The translations under genes and the position numbers were made by a program. A stretch of DNA of 64,000 bases, taken from positions 153,425-217,424 of the forward strand of contig NW_017802381.1 in assembly GCF_001625305.1 (NCBI RefSeq), given 5' to 3'. Source of the DNA: Branchiostoma belcheri (taxonomy: Eukaryota > Chordata > Leptocardii > Amphioxiformes > Branchiostomatidae). Positions within the stretch are counted from its first letter, which is position 1, and every line of letters begins with the position of its first letter. Of the stretch, positions 22,197 to 34,065 are shown piece after piece. Under the pieces are notes generated by a model. The model ran no database searches. It was not told where the DNA came from and saw nothing but the letters and a program-made list of their open reading frames with translations.

Positions 22197-23342
22197 ACCA
22201 AGTATTGAGTACAAAAGATACTGCTATTTTTAGGTGCAGAAATCACATTCTCTATGAGTTATAAAACAATCAACGTCGGTGACAGAAGTGTACAATAACG
22301 TAAAGGACACAACAATACGGGCAGAACGCGAGACTAGCTAGCACACTACCAGCTCCAGGGAGAACACAGTCAAGTATTAGGGAAAGGAAAAATACTTAAA
22401 GGATCAGAGAATTTGAATCACTATCAGGGACGAATTCTAAGAATATTACAACAGGACTTACCGGAGGTTCAGCGACAATTTCAATAGGATGGATCTCTGC
22501 ACACTAAAAATGTTCGAACACTAATGTTATGGCGGCCTCTGAGGTGTGCCGACGTGTACGCGGATCTATATCTCATGTTGTTTGTTGTTGCTGCCGTGGT
22601 ATAGGCAGCTGCAAAGTAAACGTACGTATAACGCCATGGCATGGAAGAAGCTTTTTACAGCGAGTTACTCCCCTAAATTCTTAAAATTAAATCGAGTACC
22701 TTGCAATATATTTTGGGCCAAATTTTGTCAATTTTTACCTGCCATGAAATTTACAGACTAAAATATAGTTGCACGCAGGAAAACCAAGTTGATGGGACGA
22801 TATACTTGTTAAATCTCCCCCTTAAACTAATTTTTTTTAGAATTTTTATTTGTCTGCATTGTTGTCATATTAGAATAATACGCACAATCTACAATCAAGT
22901 CAGTACGACTCAGTTATATTTATAGACTGTTACCATTCAACCATTAGTGTACGTGTATATATAATAAAGATGCATCCTGTTTGAGAGTGAACCCGGGAGT
23001 TGACCAAAGCAAACGTCCTGGTACACGTCATACGGTAGAGGCACATGGCTGAACTGGAGATGTTTTCCTAACGTCAGGCCAAACAAGTGGCCAGCATGTT
23101 GATAGTATACAATACGGGCCAGAATAGGAGGTACCGTAAGTTATGATACACGGTGTCCGTAAAGTTTAACAGACAAGGGCGAAACAAACACTGACCCACG
23201 GCGGTCGGTTGCCTGGCTGAAAGTCGCATTACTAGGGAGGTATCAAGTTACAGAACGTTACAGGGCGTTCAAACGTGGCCGCTTTTGAAAATAAACAAAA
23301 GTATAATTAATAGTCTTCAAATAGTCTTCGAAATAAAATGTA
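22197..23342 (+). repeat. Dispersed repeat family C, copy 2
   Basis: Near full-length match to 1512-2735. Differences include small indels and loss of a GC-rich stretch near its end (present at 2632-2665). A family B element follows directly after AAATAAAATGTAACAA, so B probably inserted at or near the end of this copy. Confidence 0.7.
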
Positions 23343-23720
23343 ACAAGAGTTCCAAGATCCCATACCTCCATGACATATGGGCTTGATATGTACATGTAAT
23401 TTTCTTCTTTAATTACGCAAATGACCTCATTAATCGTGATGTTAACTTTTGATTAACTTACAGAGGTCCCAAGTATGACATTCCTGTCATTCACAATTAA
23501 GGAAATCATAGAATTTTCGCATTAATTATGAAAATTATATCATCATTTGCATAATTAATATCTATTGATGTTCCATCTGCCATAGGTTACATGTATGAAA
23601 GTACTATAATGTAAAACATTGTAATTATAGAATTTCCTTATTAATTATGTACATCTCTCTCTCAGCTACCTACCAAACTGCAAATTATGCCAAGACAAAT
23701 CTATCGATTCCAATCTAGTA
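23343..23720 (+). mobile_element. Family B element, left part only
   Basis: It starts with CATACCTCCATGACATATGG and carries TAACTTTTGATTAACTTACAGA, AATTATAGAATTTCCT and ATTATGTACATCTCTCTCTC in the order seen in the full copy at 38945-39976. The right third is missing. Confidence 0.65.
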
Positions 23721-23906
23721 ATTCACCTACAATAGTAATAATCTTGCCTGTGCTGAAGTTGATTAAAAGTTACCAATCTCTCCTTTATATATAGGAGGAT
23801 TCCAGATTTCCCTATGATGATTCCAGTCTCCCCTAGGGGAGAATGGAATCCCTATCTCCCCGAGGAGAATTCCAGATTCTCCTAGGAAAGATAGGGATTC
23901 CAATCT
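23721..23906. repeat. Palindromic TCCCCTAGGGGA array, left of RT insertion
   Basis: Degenerate units combine GATTCCA, TCTCC and CTAGGGGAGA. One of them, TCTCCCCTAGGGGAGA at 23827-23842, is a perfect 16-bp palindrome. The same array continues at 24898-24977, so the RT copy between them was inserted into the array. Confidence 0.65.
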
Positions 23907-24897
23907 AATGCTATTAATCAACGACCTGCCAACTGGTCTAACCTCATTATCAAGACTGTTTGCTGACGACACAGCATGTCACAAACTTGTCAAAGTTGCC
24001 AGAGACCAAGACCATCTTCAGGATGACCTTGACAAGCTGGCGGAGTGGGAACAGCGTTGGAAGATGTGCTTCAACCCCCGGAAATGTGTTACTCTACACA
24101 TGACCCGTAGCAGAAAAACAAGGAAACGTGAGTACCGGTTGCATGGCCATATACTCCAGGAGGAGCCCCAAGCAACATACCTTGGAGTTACTATCACTAG
24201 AGACTTAAAGTGGGAACCGCACGTTGTAAACATCACTAACAAAGCCAACAGATGCCTAGGCGTTGTTCGGCGTAACATTAAAATTAATAGGAAGAACATA
24301 AAGCAAGCAGCTTACAAAGCACTTGTCAGACCCATCTTAGAATATGGGAGTACTGTGTGGGATCCCCACACTGACAAGAACATTACCGCGGTAGAGAAAG
24401 TGCAGAGAAGAGCAGCTAGATGGGTCTGCTCCCGTTTCCGTCGAACCTCAAGGTTGGGAGCCATGTTACAAGACCTCCAGTGGAAAACACTCCAGGAGAG
24501 GAGATGTGCCAGACTTACAACATTCTATAAACTACATTATGGCTGCATCACTGTCAATACAAAAAAACTTACCTGCTATACACCGTCCCAAACGCAAGTC
24601 ACGGCACGCGCATCCCCTGACCTACGTGAGTCCTGTATGTAGAACCTTGTATAGGCAAATGACATTCTTCCCACGCACCATTCCTGAGTGGAACTCTCTA
24701 GTAGAGATAGCCACCGCCCCTACCCTGACATCCTTCAAGGATAAGGTGGCCCACCTACACTAAGTGCTCAACATTGAACTTCAAACCAAACACTTTAAAC
24801 CAACACCAACAACTGCAGTGGACTTCCTGACCTGTCCAGTGCAGCAGATTCATCGACAAGATGATGTTGGCTGCCTATATCAAAGAAGAAGAAGAAG
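23907..24897 (+). pseudogene. 5'-truncated CR1/Jockey-like non-LTR retrotransposon
   Basis: The ORF opens with INDLPTGLTSLSRLFADDT: the FADD catalytic motif lies only about 17 residues in, so the finger region and the first catalytic Asp are lost. It continues with FNPRKCVTLHMTR, ATYLGVTITRDLKW and ALVRPILEYGSTVWDPH (thumb and RNA-binding region). The frame slips in a run of seven A at about 24560-24566. The C terminus, MTFFPRTIPEWNSL, is then read in another frame to a stop at 24761-24763. The 3' UTR ends in (GAA)n. ATCT flanks both sides (23903-23906 and 24898-24901) as a short target duplication. The 5' truncation fits incomplete target-primed reverse transcription. Confidence 0.85.
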
Positions 24898-24977
24898 ATC
24901 TCCCCTAGGGGAGATAAGGATTCCAATATCCCCTAGGAGGATTCCAGATCCCCCTGGATTCCAATCTCCCCTGTGAA
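24898..24977. repeat. Palindromic TCCCCTAGGGGA array, right of RT insertion
   Basis: ATCTCCCCTAGGGGAGAT at 24898-24915 is a perfect 18-bp palindrome. Degenerate GATTCCA and CCCCTAGG units follow until 24977. Confidence 0.65.
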
Positions 24978-25260
24978 ATATACAAGGTCCTTTTTAACTT
25001 TATTTTTACTTTAAATCTGACATGAGTCAGTAACTGACAAAAATAAGTAACCAGCGCGGCTTCCACAACTGACTTATGTTCAAAACACCCTAACTGCATT
25101 CTGGGATCTGAATCAACCAATCATGGGTTCAGAAAAGGTCACATGATAAGTCAAGAAAAAACTAGAAAGTTAAGAAAAAAATTCTTACATCATCTTGAAC
25201 ATTACCAGGCAAAATGAGAATCAATTTTCTTAAACTCTCTGGTATTTTCTTAAATGTTGC
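24978..25260 (+). repeat. Dispersed repeat family D, copy 2
   Basis: Matches 2990-3290 in the same orientation. CTGCATTCTGGGATCTGAAT and TTCTTACATCATCTTGAACA are the clearest anchors. Confidence 0.6.
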
Positions 25261-25498
25261 TAAGAAAAACAAGAATGGACTTTCTTAAACTTTCTTGGGA
25301 AGAAAATCAAGAATGTTTTAGAAAATAATACTAGTCATATCTTAAACCTAATCAAAGATTTTATATCTTTCTTGTTTATTTTTTTATCAGTGTTTGTCAA
25401 GAAAGATAAGAATTTAATTCTTGTATTTGCTTAAATGTTGCTAAGAAAAACGTAGAAGAATGGTCTTTTTAAAGCTTTCTCGTCAAGAAAAACAAGAA
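25261..25498. other. Low-complexity TTTCTTG/AAGAAA-rich spacer
   Basis: Irregular repeats of TTTCTTAAA, AAGAAAAAC and AAGAAT. A similar composition recurs at about 26340-26880. No gene was seen. Confidence 0.4.
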
Positions 25499-26335
25499 AC
25501 TAAAACTAGAAAGGCCAATATTTGCTTTTGAGCAAATACAGCGATGGGTTCACCACATTTTACGACATGGCAGGGAAAGAATGAGAAACACAAGGGAAAA
25601 CAATGACTTACATTGATATAACTATAATATGAAGTAACATACGACTAAAACAACAGTTGGATAGCTATTCCCTACTTTATTGGTTAGGATTTTTAATTGC
25701 ATAATGCAAACTGTTGATTTTCAAAATAAAAATAACATTCATGCCCCGCATTCCAATGCTGGAGCAGGAAAGCTTGAAATACCTACCAAAACACTTGAAT
25801 ACAGACATACTGTCAGTATGGAAATGCTCTGTGCAGGTGTTAATCAAGTTAAATCCCAACAGCCAATCAGCAAGAAATGCTCTGTGCAGGTGGAAATGCT
25901 CTGTGCGGGTGGAAATGCTCTGTGCAGGTGTTAATCAAGTTAAATCCCAACAGCCAATCAGCAAGAAGAATAGAGGAAAGCTGCATGCCTATTGGTTGAT
26001 GCCCTGCATTCCATTGTGATGACTCATACCCAAACGTGGTAAACATGGCACACTAACACAGTAATACATTTGCTATAACACAGCCAAAAAACTCAAATAA
26101 AACCATTCTAAAAGCCTGTATCACAACAATTTAAAAAACGCCTAGGGGTATTTGCCCACTGTACCTCCATACCAAATTTCAGGACCTTAGGCCCTAAAAT
26201 GACGAAGCTGAATCCATTTAAAAAATGGCAGGAGAAGAAGGAGGAGGAGGAGAAGGAGAAGGAGAAGAAACACCAGAAAAAGCAATATGGTTTCACCTCA
26301 CCACTTCGTGGTGTGGTGAACCCATAATAAAGAAA
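25499..26335 (+). mobile_element. Dispersed repeat family A, long copy
   Basis: The left end AAACTAGAAAGGCC is followed by ATTTGCTTTTGAGCAAATAC, an imperfect hairpin. The right end carries a (GGAGAA)n purine tract near 26231-26270 and then GTGGTGAACCCATAATAA. The copy at 52862-53080 has both ends with the middle missing, and 29977-30930 has the reverse complement. No coding sequence was recognised, so it looks non-autonomous. Confidence 0.6.
25821..25970 (+). repeat. Local tandem duplication
   Basis: The unit GGAAATGCTCTGTGCAGGTG, followed by TTAATCAAGTTAAATCCCAA, occurs at 25821 and 25912, 91 bp apart. Extra short GGAAATGCTCTGTGC copies lie between them. Confidence 0.75.
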
Positions 26336-27399
26336 TACTAAGCAGAGCTTTGTTCTAATCATAGATTTAGATATCTTACATTTCTTGCTTTTCCAATCAG
26401 TGTTTTCCAGGAAAGACAAGAACCAAAAAGCAGGAATGACCTTTCTCAATATTTCTAGGTAACATAAACAAGAAACTTTTTGAAATACACAAGAGAAAAA
26501 CACTTAAATCTGACCACTTTGATATCAGGTAAGAAAGAAATCTTACACGGAGGTTGAATAAGAAAGTTTAACTAAGTCTGGGGAAATTTTAAGATTAAAA
26601 GAATTCTAATCTTATAACTTAGAATCTTCCCTAGAAATATTGCCTTTAATCAAGAAATTTAAAGGCTAAAAGAATTCCAATCATGTAAGTTAGGATCTCC
26701 TCTAGAAATATTTCTTTACTGAAGAAAAATTAAGATTCAAAGAAGCCTATTCTAGAAAAATTATCCCCTCTTAATAAAAATGAGACAATTTGTCTTGGTG
26801 CAAGAAAGTGGGTTTAAAGAAAATTACATATATTTATTTATTATTTTTCTCCTTCAAAGAAAATTTTTCTTCCCACAAGAAAATATGAAAAAGAAGAAAA
26901 GCATGTTTGGTATAGTGAATTGGTGTTTGTTTTGTTTTGATAGACTGGTTGGCGAAGTCAGTTATTGTGCTTACTACCCTACTCACACATGATTCACAGT
27001 TTCCTACACTCACAATTCCAGCATTTTTTGTCTGATGGGCTGTACTGCTGACTGTTTGATTGGTTTCTCACTGCAGGTCTGGTGCGTCCACCTTGTAACT
27101 GAACCTTCCCTCAGACCCCACTCCTCATGCCCACCCAGCCCCGACCGACCCCTGATCCCGTTTTCCCCCTAACTACCCAACCCCCACTCTTGACATGTGT
27201 ACAATGACTTATACCCACCCATGTATGGCCTGATATGTTCCTGGAAACGTCCTCCTCCTCAGTCCCTACCCCTCCTTGTTCAATCCCCCCGACTCCATCA
27301 TTCCTTCCCTTTTTGCCTTTACCCCCCTCCCAATGTCCTGACAGGTTACTAGTATGTACGTAACGTTAAATTGAGATGTGCTCCCTGTGTGCAGACACA
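26336..27399. other. Non-coding region, purine-rich then pyrimidine-rich
   Basis: 26380-26900 is an AAGAAA/TTTCTT-rich stretch. 27090-27340 is markedly C- and CT-rich. No supported gene lies here; the ORFs are products of composition. Confidence 0.35.
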
Positions 27400-27715
27400 T
27401 GACTGTTGAATGTAGTCCCCCTGTGGACACATTTGTTGATGGGAAGTTCCACCCCCCGTGCGGCTGAACGTGAGTTTCACTGTACTCCCGTGAACGTCAG
27501 ATTTCCCCGGGAGTCGAAAGTGAAGTTCCATCGGTTCCCCCGTGTGGATGAAGGGGAAATTCCACCATTAGTTGCATCCAAGTGTGGGTGAACTTGAAGT
27601 TTTACCGATGTTCCATCCCCCGTGTGAATGAACGTGAAGTTCCAACACGAAGTTCCATCCGCTGTGCGGATGAACGTGAAGTTCTATAGGACGTTCCATC
27701 CCTCGTTATGTAGAC
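27400..27715 (+). repeat. Degenerate tandem repeat, about 45-bp unit
   Basis: GTTCCATCC, CGTGTGGATGAA and CGTGAAGTTCCA-type motifs recur about six times. The repeat is diverged, and two 60-codon ORFs across it on opposite strands reflect the periodicity rather than a gene. Confidence 0.6.
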
Positions 27716-28359
27716 GCGTTGACGCCGTGTCGAGGTAGGGATAGGGGACCCCAGCATGCGGGATGTTGTACTTTATCCCGTCGAGTTTCATGAACGAACC
27801 AGCATGACCGGACTGCTTCGTAGTACTGTGTATTTCATCGTGACTTTGGTTCAGCGAAGCGTAACCTGCAGTGGCAGCCATGTGTGTGGACCTGGGACTG
27901 ATGCTGTGCGGTTCATCGCCCCAGTCAAGACTGAATCACCTACTCAGGACTGAAGTCAGAGTTGTAGCTCGTCTTGTGGTAAGCGCATAGACCGGACACG
28001 ACCTCTCGAGCACTTCGAACTCAGATGTTACCGCCTAATATAAGTCGTCATCGCCTGAAGTCGTTACCACCTAGCTAAAGTCGTCATCAGTTTGTACTTC
28101 CGTGACTCTTACATCCTCTGAACATGAACTTACAGCTGCGTGTTAATCCTACATGCTGTTTCCTTTACACACACACTTCTACCTCCTTTGTTGCGAAGAG
28201 ACTGTCTTTTTATTATATTGAACCAGCTCCGTTACTCTTGTACTTTATATTTAACATACTTAGATACTCACTAGCCTGTTCTGCCACGTCATCACAATTC
28301 ATTCCCTCCCGTTTATGTTGTCTTAGTATAATGTCCTTGCTCAGACTGAGCTAGGGGAA
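27716..28359. other. Non-coding spacer
   Basis: Overlapping short ORFs only, with no domain or repeat link found. Confidence 0.25.
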
Positions 28360-28936
28360 GAAGAAAGCAGAGTCAAGGAAAAGGCAGTACGACTGGAACC
28401 TGTTCAAGACCCGGAGTGACCGACAGGACCAGTACATGATCAAGGTGCACAATAGGTTCCACCATTGAAGGATATCGACGAATCTGCTACGGAAATGTAC
28501 GAGAGTTTCATCAAACTACCGAGAAGGCAGCACAAAAAGTGGTCGCACTCAGGAAGAGAGGAAGGAGGGCAAGGCACTCAGAAGACCCCTGGGGGTGGCA
28601 AAGGTCAGACACGACCTAAACGAAGTGTATGGGAGGTACAAGGAGAACACAACCGAAGCAAACAGACAAGAGTATAGACAGACCAAGAAGAAATAAAAGA
28701 AGCCTACATTACAGTGGAGGAAGAGGACCAGAGAGGTGGAGAAAAATGAACTGCAAGCATGGACACAGCTGGATTAATGACATCACTTATAGAAAGGCTA
28801 CTAGAAAAGGTCAACTAGAAGGAAATGCTCAGGAGGAAAGGATTGAGAACTGGTACAACCACCTCAAGACTCTTCTTGGAAGTCCCCCTAGCATCACGGA
28901 CGAGGATGAGGAAATCCCTACTGTGTTTCCACCTTG
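28360..28936 (+). pseudogene. Non-LTR retroelement remnant, linker between endonuclease and RT
   Basis: Through several frames the plus strand reads a basic, helical stretch (RQYDWNLFKTRSDRQDQY, VRHDLNEVYGRYKENTTE, EYRQTKKK), then NAQEERIENWYNHLKTLLG and DEDEEIPTVFPP. That succession (W..I..ITGRK, then EER...WY.HF..LLG, then an acidic I..V) is the segment just before the RT domain in RTE-like and related elements. The catalytic RT core is not here. Stops and frame changes make it a pseudogene. A tiny RT piece at 29908-29976 might belong to the same insertion. Confidence 0.6.
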
Positions 28937-29907
28937 ATCACGACGATGAGCATTTGAACCTCACCGTTTAGAAGTTAGTTACAAGTCAGGATGCGTTCAA
29001 CATCTGCTGGACAGAGCCTTGGTTTAACCGACCAGCCCGACTTTGGCTAAACAATTGGTAACCAGGGTAAAACAGGTCGCCAGCTCGCAGCACATGACTT
29101 GCTGTTGTATTAGGCTCCTGTATAAGTATGTACATGTTATGAGAACAACAGTGTGTAGAGAGTTAATCGTGTTACTGAGTAATCGTGTTAATTCCCGACC
29201 GTGCTGAGGTGTGGTGAGCTCACTACCCTACTTGTGTGTATTTGTCCGTGAGACGGGAAACATGGATCTCTTCGGAGCTTGCGAAGAAGAGAACTCTGGC
29301 TTGCCATGTTCTGGCTTAAGGTTTTTGCTGGCAGTTACATGCACAGTTCTACATGCAGAGCTTAAGTCAATACAGGTTTATCCGACAGCAAGTAAGCACC
29401 GCATTTTTGCCATATTTTGACATAAAGCTGATAAAGCTAATTCTCCGCAAGGAGGCGGGGGAGGTCAGAAGATCCACACAAGTCTCGACCTAGCCTCGTG
29501 TTCTCGCGAGACTAGGTCACTCCGTGAGAAAGGTGTACAGTCGACACCGAAAATTTGGAGGTACGTAATCTACCTTACAAAAATACAGTCACTGATTGAA
29601 GGATTTCTACTAAAAGCTAATTCAGTTGTGAAGTTTGAAGTAAAGCTACAAGTAGCATTATAAAGTAAGGGCATCCTATATGTTTCTGGGTAAAACTTTG
29701 ACAGGGTGATATGAAGGTTGGAATTTAATCAATGTTGTTTTTACAAACTGAAGGTTGCAATTTAATTTTCTTGATTATGTGGCTTTGTAACAAGTATCCG
29801 GATTCGAAACTGTTTCACTGAAACCAGTAGAGAAACATATGAATGTTTAAAACTGACCATAGTCTGCAAATCAGCTCCTGCCTTTGTTCTGTCTAGGGTA
29901 GCCTTGT
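28937..29907. other. Non-coding spacer
   Basis: No gene was seen. 29488-29540 contains a partial inverted repeat around CTCGCGAGA with CCTAG on both sides. Confidence 0.3.
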
Positions 29908-29976
29908 ACTGACTGTTTAAGCAAGGCATTTGACAGAGTGTGCCACAGGACAGCCATTACAAAAAAATGGAAGCAC
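29908..29976 (+). pseudogene. Short RT block remnant (SKAFDRV motif)
   Basis: One open frame of about 23 codons reads DCLSKAFDRVCHRTAITKKW, matching the RT block that carries the first catalytic Asp (D.SKAFD.V.H). It ends where the minus-oriented family A copy begins, so that copy probably inserted into it or replaced the rest. Confidence 0.55.
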
Positions 29977-30930
29977 GGGACTCTCTCGACTACAACGTGG
30001 TGAAAACATATTGCTTCCTCTCTTCTTCTTCTCTTCCTTCTCCTGGCATCTTGTTAGATTGATTCAGTTTCTTTATTTTGGGGCTGAATGCCATAAAATT
30101 TTGCATGAAGGTAGAGCCAAATACCAATCATTTTTTTAAATTCTGTTTTTTTTGGCCGTTTTCATGCAAAAAAAATATACATTTTGGAATCTGGAGCCCT
30201 GGTACTAAAACCAAATGACCTGAAATTTGGTATAGGGATACCTTGGACATATTCTACAAAACAGCATTCAAGATTGTGACATACTCCACTTTAAAATTGT
30301 GGAAAAAAGGACTTTTTGGCTTTTTCCTGACCAAAAATGTATTTTGTCACCTGTGTCCTAATATTAAAACTAAAAGCCCTGAATTTAGGTATGGGAGATC
30401 ATAGGATACAAGCCCACAGAATATTTTTATGCTTTTGGCGTGTGTCACTTAAAAAGTATATAAGATAGGCTTTTTTGCTATTTTTTGTCAAAACTGTGCG
30501 CTAAAACAATAATAACCTCAAATGAGGCATAAGGGTGGCTTGGCACCAAATGTTTAGACTATAGTATTCACTATTCTTTTATTTACCTTTCATACTTTCA
30601 CTTAATACTTAATACTTTTATTTACCTTACGTTCTGTGAAACAGCGATTGTAGCTTGATCCTCAAATCCACAAATGGCGGTTCTAAATAGAACACTGGTT
30701 CTAATATCGTTTCTACATGTTCCAACAGAAGGCTTTGGAAGATCCCATTGCTGCATAGGGTTATAAACTATTTGAACACTTCAAAATTTGGACAGGGGTG
30801 ATTTAGGAACAATCCATTTGTGTGAGAGTGGGATGGATCCATTTTTGGTGCAGGGGATGTGATGAAACCATTTGCTGCATTTGCCCCCCAGCAAATACCG
30901 GCCTTTCTAGTTGATTGGAAGATTGTTTAT
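29977..30930 (-). mobile_element. Dispersed repeat family A, minus-strand copy
   Basis: Read on the minus strand it starts at about 30925 with AACTAGAAAGGCCGGTATTT and ends near 29980 with the purine tract and CACCACGTTG-like end, matching 25499-26335. Its middle (30190-30560) has the CCAAATGACCTGAAATTTGG units also found at 905-1262. It is the fullest copy in the window. Confidence 0.6.
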
Positions 30931-32297
30931 CGACTCAATAATCAAATATATCTAACAAAGCCAAATGACAATAACGTCACTCTACAGAATATACTTTTGG
31001 CAAATGACGCACTGAATGTATGTCAGCGACAACAATAAAGGTTTAACTATTTTATAAATATTAATCTAGTCTTTAAAAATTAAATATTCCTTACTGTATT
31101 TCTCTATTTAAACACTGTATTTGTTATCTCCCCTAAGTATATTGAATTTATTTATAGGATCTAACGTATTGAAATCATTTGAACAAGCGGAAAGAAAGTG
31201 AACTAATAATGAAAAACACAAATTCCGTCATGGTCAATAATATTTCTTTTTATTATTTTGGCGCGTTGAAAATTTCAACAGAATCGGGTAAATAACGTGA
31301 AATCTAGGATCTCATTTACATTTTTTTAATGAATTTATTCTACAATAGTCTTATTTGCCAAGATGGTTCAATAATACTTTAAGATAAACAACTTGTTTTT
31401 GTCGGTGTCTGTCTCTTCCAACCATTATCCATAAGCCTTTTGTAGATTTGAAAATCACCTTAGCCACATTGCAAAATCCATCAATAATTCTCCGAATATT
31501 AACAAGAATTGTGTCCTGTGGACCAAAGTTATATTTAGCTGTATACATAACTTCTTATATGTCTGAAATTATGTAAATCCTTAATCGCATTTTTAATCAA
31601 TCCGCTATCTAGGCTGGGGAAACTGACAAAAAGTAGTTGAAACGCCCTACCGTATCCAAAATTATATTCAGTTGTTGGAGTAAATGATTAAGGTTTAAAT
31701 GTCCCCTAGAGTTTTACTTATTTGCAAAGTCCACATACATAGTTGCTCTGGATATATTTCTCTGAGCTAAAGTACACTTTTCTCAAGACTCTGATTATAC
31801 ATGATTACATGTTGACTAGGGTTAAACACAAATACTTAAAGCTAGTTACTAAACAAATTTCATGAACTAGGTAACCATTTTATATCACATATCTCGGTTA
31901 GTACATTGATCATTTTAAAATAAACTCGGGGTTTTTGCAACACCCGAACTTTCATTAATTTATAAGATTGTTTCTACTTTAGGGTATATTAGAGTTAACA
32001 TTCATATACGCTTATTGTGACATTACAAGGTCACATATTGGGTATCAATAAACTATATTGCAATAATCGTGTTAACCAAATGGTTGTGAATGAAAACAAA
32101 TACTTTACTATTCAATTATTTCACAAACAAAATTAAATGATTTACGGACCTATTATAGTGTATTTAACCTTTAGCTTCAGGCTTCGGAATAGTAAATTAT
32201 AGAAATCCGATCCGGCAAATCTCACTTTTTCACCAGTGAATGTCTTTGTATTTATTCAATGCATGTACAATATCAAATGCAAAGAGTGTATGAAAGG
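30931..32297. other. AT-rich region downstream of sulfotransferase gene 1, with likely 3' UTR
   Basis: No coding signal. A minus-strand AATAAA (plus TTTATT at 32251-32256) lies about 45 bases after the stop codon of gene 1 and is the best polyadenylation signal candidate. Confidence 0.4.
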
Positions 32298-33525
32298 CTA
32301 GCCAAGCGGTATAGGCTTACCCCCATGCCCTAGGGACTTTATCCGTTGTGAACTAGACTGTATGTCTTTCAAAAACCCTTCAAGATAGCAATGGTGAACA
32401 TACTCATTAAGAGAGCAATATTTCTTTATATTCTCACACTCCGTGCTGCAGAATGGCGGCAAAAAGAAACCCCCGTTTATTGCAGCTTTCCCATAGTCAA
32501 TAGATCCCTTTAATCCGTATTGGTATTTGCTGTTTCTGTCTCTAATTAGGTAATAGTAACATAAGTGGAACGTTTTTGCCCATAGGCAATATTCCGAGTC
32601 AATCTTAAAAGCTGAATTCCAGGGAGATTCCGAGATAAAAATGGGTTCCATGACTGAGTAGTCGGAGTTGCAGTGAATTCGCATCTTCCGTTCGACGTCC
32701 TTGAAATGCGACAGCTCCTCGGCAAAGTCGTCTTCAGTAGCTATTTTCTTCCACAGTGTTTCGTTAAAGTATCTGTACAGGGCATAGTCTATGGCATCCC
32801 ACTCTTCATGGTTGTCTCGCAGTCTTTGTGGGACAGAACTCGTATCATATTCTAAAGAATAATTATAGTTGTTGTACTTGTAGTACAAAACGTCCTTTAA
32901 GTCCCAACACATCAGACGCCTCAACAGCACCAAAGATTCGTCAAAGTGGTCTGATATCATCACAAGGTCAAATTCCCGAGAGAGATTATGTATAAAGTTT
33001 TTGCTGATATTGGCGATATCGTTTATTTGAAGCGACTGGGACAAAAGGTCTATAGGTAAGCCTAGATCCACCGCCATAGGATTTTTTGTCCTTTGTCTTT
33101 TAAACTTATCGTAAAAGGCAGGACTTTTTAAAAACTCCTCTACTGGATTCGGAGCAGTGATATTAAATATCCTTTTGTAGCCGTAGAATGCGAATGCAGA
33201 TGAAAATTGCTGAAACGGTTCTCTAAGTATAGTGACGAATTTGGCTTCCGGCGTAAGTAGACGTACGATATTTGGGCGATCGTACACGGTATGGTAAGTA
33301 AGTATATCGTGACTTTCCCCTTGAGGTGGCATTAGTCTATGGGGATATAATAAACCATGAGGATATAAGCCGTTAACATCTGCGGTTCTGTGTTGCACAA
33401 ATGAAAGTTTCCGCAGATACCCAAACCGTTGTAGGATTTGCATGATAGTGCTACTTGCAGCTTTATGTACCTTTATAAAAGCGATCTTTGTTTTAGGGCT
33501 ACAGGTCTGGTGTCCAGAATTGCGT
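32298..33525 (-). CDS. Galactose-3-O-sulfotransferase-like gene 1, exon 2 (catalytic domain, 3' terminal)
   Basis: This exon encodes the lumenal sulfotransferase domain. KIAFIKVHKAASST is the PAPS 5'-phosphosulfate loop (spliced residues about 75-88), and TILREPFQQFSSAF is the 3'-phosphate-binding LR.P....S.F motif (about 160). Family members (Gal3ST, cerebroside sulfotransferase) transfer sulfate from PAPS to the 3-OH of galactose on glycolipids or glycans in the Golgi. The exon starts after a clear acceptor (CTTCTTTTTTCAG). The first base completes a codon left by exon 1 at 43740, so the upstream ATG that extends the ORF to 33542 is intronic. The spliced protein is 470 aa, slightly longer than human GAL3ST1 (423 aa). 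The stop is TAG at 32298-32300. No frame damage was seen. The acceptor sugar cannot be read from sequence. Confidence 0.93.
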
Positions 33526-33846
33526 CTGAAAAAAGAAGACATTAATTACTTTTAGTAATGTTAATAATATGGCAAACATTTTTTTCCAATTTGGCCTTCT
33601 TGGACGCACAAAATTATGGTACTTTTATATATATAGTCTTTCTATTTTCATATATATAGTCTTTCTAGTTGTAGAGTTCTATAATGTGCAGCCCAAAAAA
33701 TACACAACAGCAGGCTTGTGCAGCCTCCCTCACAGACTTCTCGGAGCATTGGCGTTTACTTTTAGGAACCGCTGATGCCTATGTCTAATTTTTTAAGGTT
33801 CCTTAATGTTTCCAAAGAATATATACTGAAGAGGGGGTTATGCCTC
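33526..33846 (-). other. Intron of gene 1, 3' part, no element recognised
   Basis: AT-rich intron sequence directly upstream of the exon 2 acceptor. The 68-codon plus ORF at 33569-33775 overlaps a local TATATATAGTCTTTCTA duplication (33628 and 33652) and is not a gene. Confidence 0.5.
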
Positions 33847-34065
33847 TTGAACCCTCCAAACACCGTATGGGGTCAAAACTGACCCAAGGCGTATATATAG
33901 GTTTTATTTGATATTTCTTGTCGGAAACAAAATGCCTTCTATAAGTTTGTTTATATAATTGACTTAAATCGTTTTTACTGCTATTGCAACGCTGTTGATT
34001 TAGTTTCCCAGAGAGTTAAGGCATGGTCCAATGGGGACACACTGACCCCAGGATATTTAACACTT
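33847..34065 (+). mobile_element. Decayed relative of the TTAA/GGGGTCC elements
   Basis: TTGAACCCTCCAAACACCG is followed by ATGGGGTCAAAACTGACCC and AAGGCGTATATATAGG. This mirrors the left end of the outer element at 19637-19690 in order and spacing. A second GGGG..GACCCC-type site lies near 34034-34053, followed by ATATTTAA. The copy is short and degenerate. Confidence 0.45.

Noticed and set aside
26220-26280. Glu/Lys-rich coding exon from the GGAGAA tract
   Set aside because: It is the simple-sequence tract common to family A copies and is not in an ORF with any other signal.
33526-33542. ATG at 33542 as start of sulfotransferase gene 1
   Set aside because: These codons are the polypyrimidine tract and AG of a splice acceptor; a phase-matched anchor exon exists at 43740-43924.
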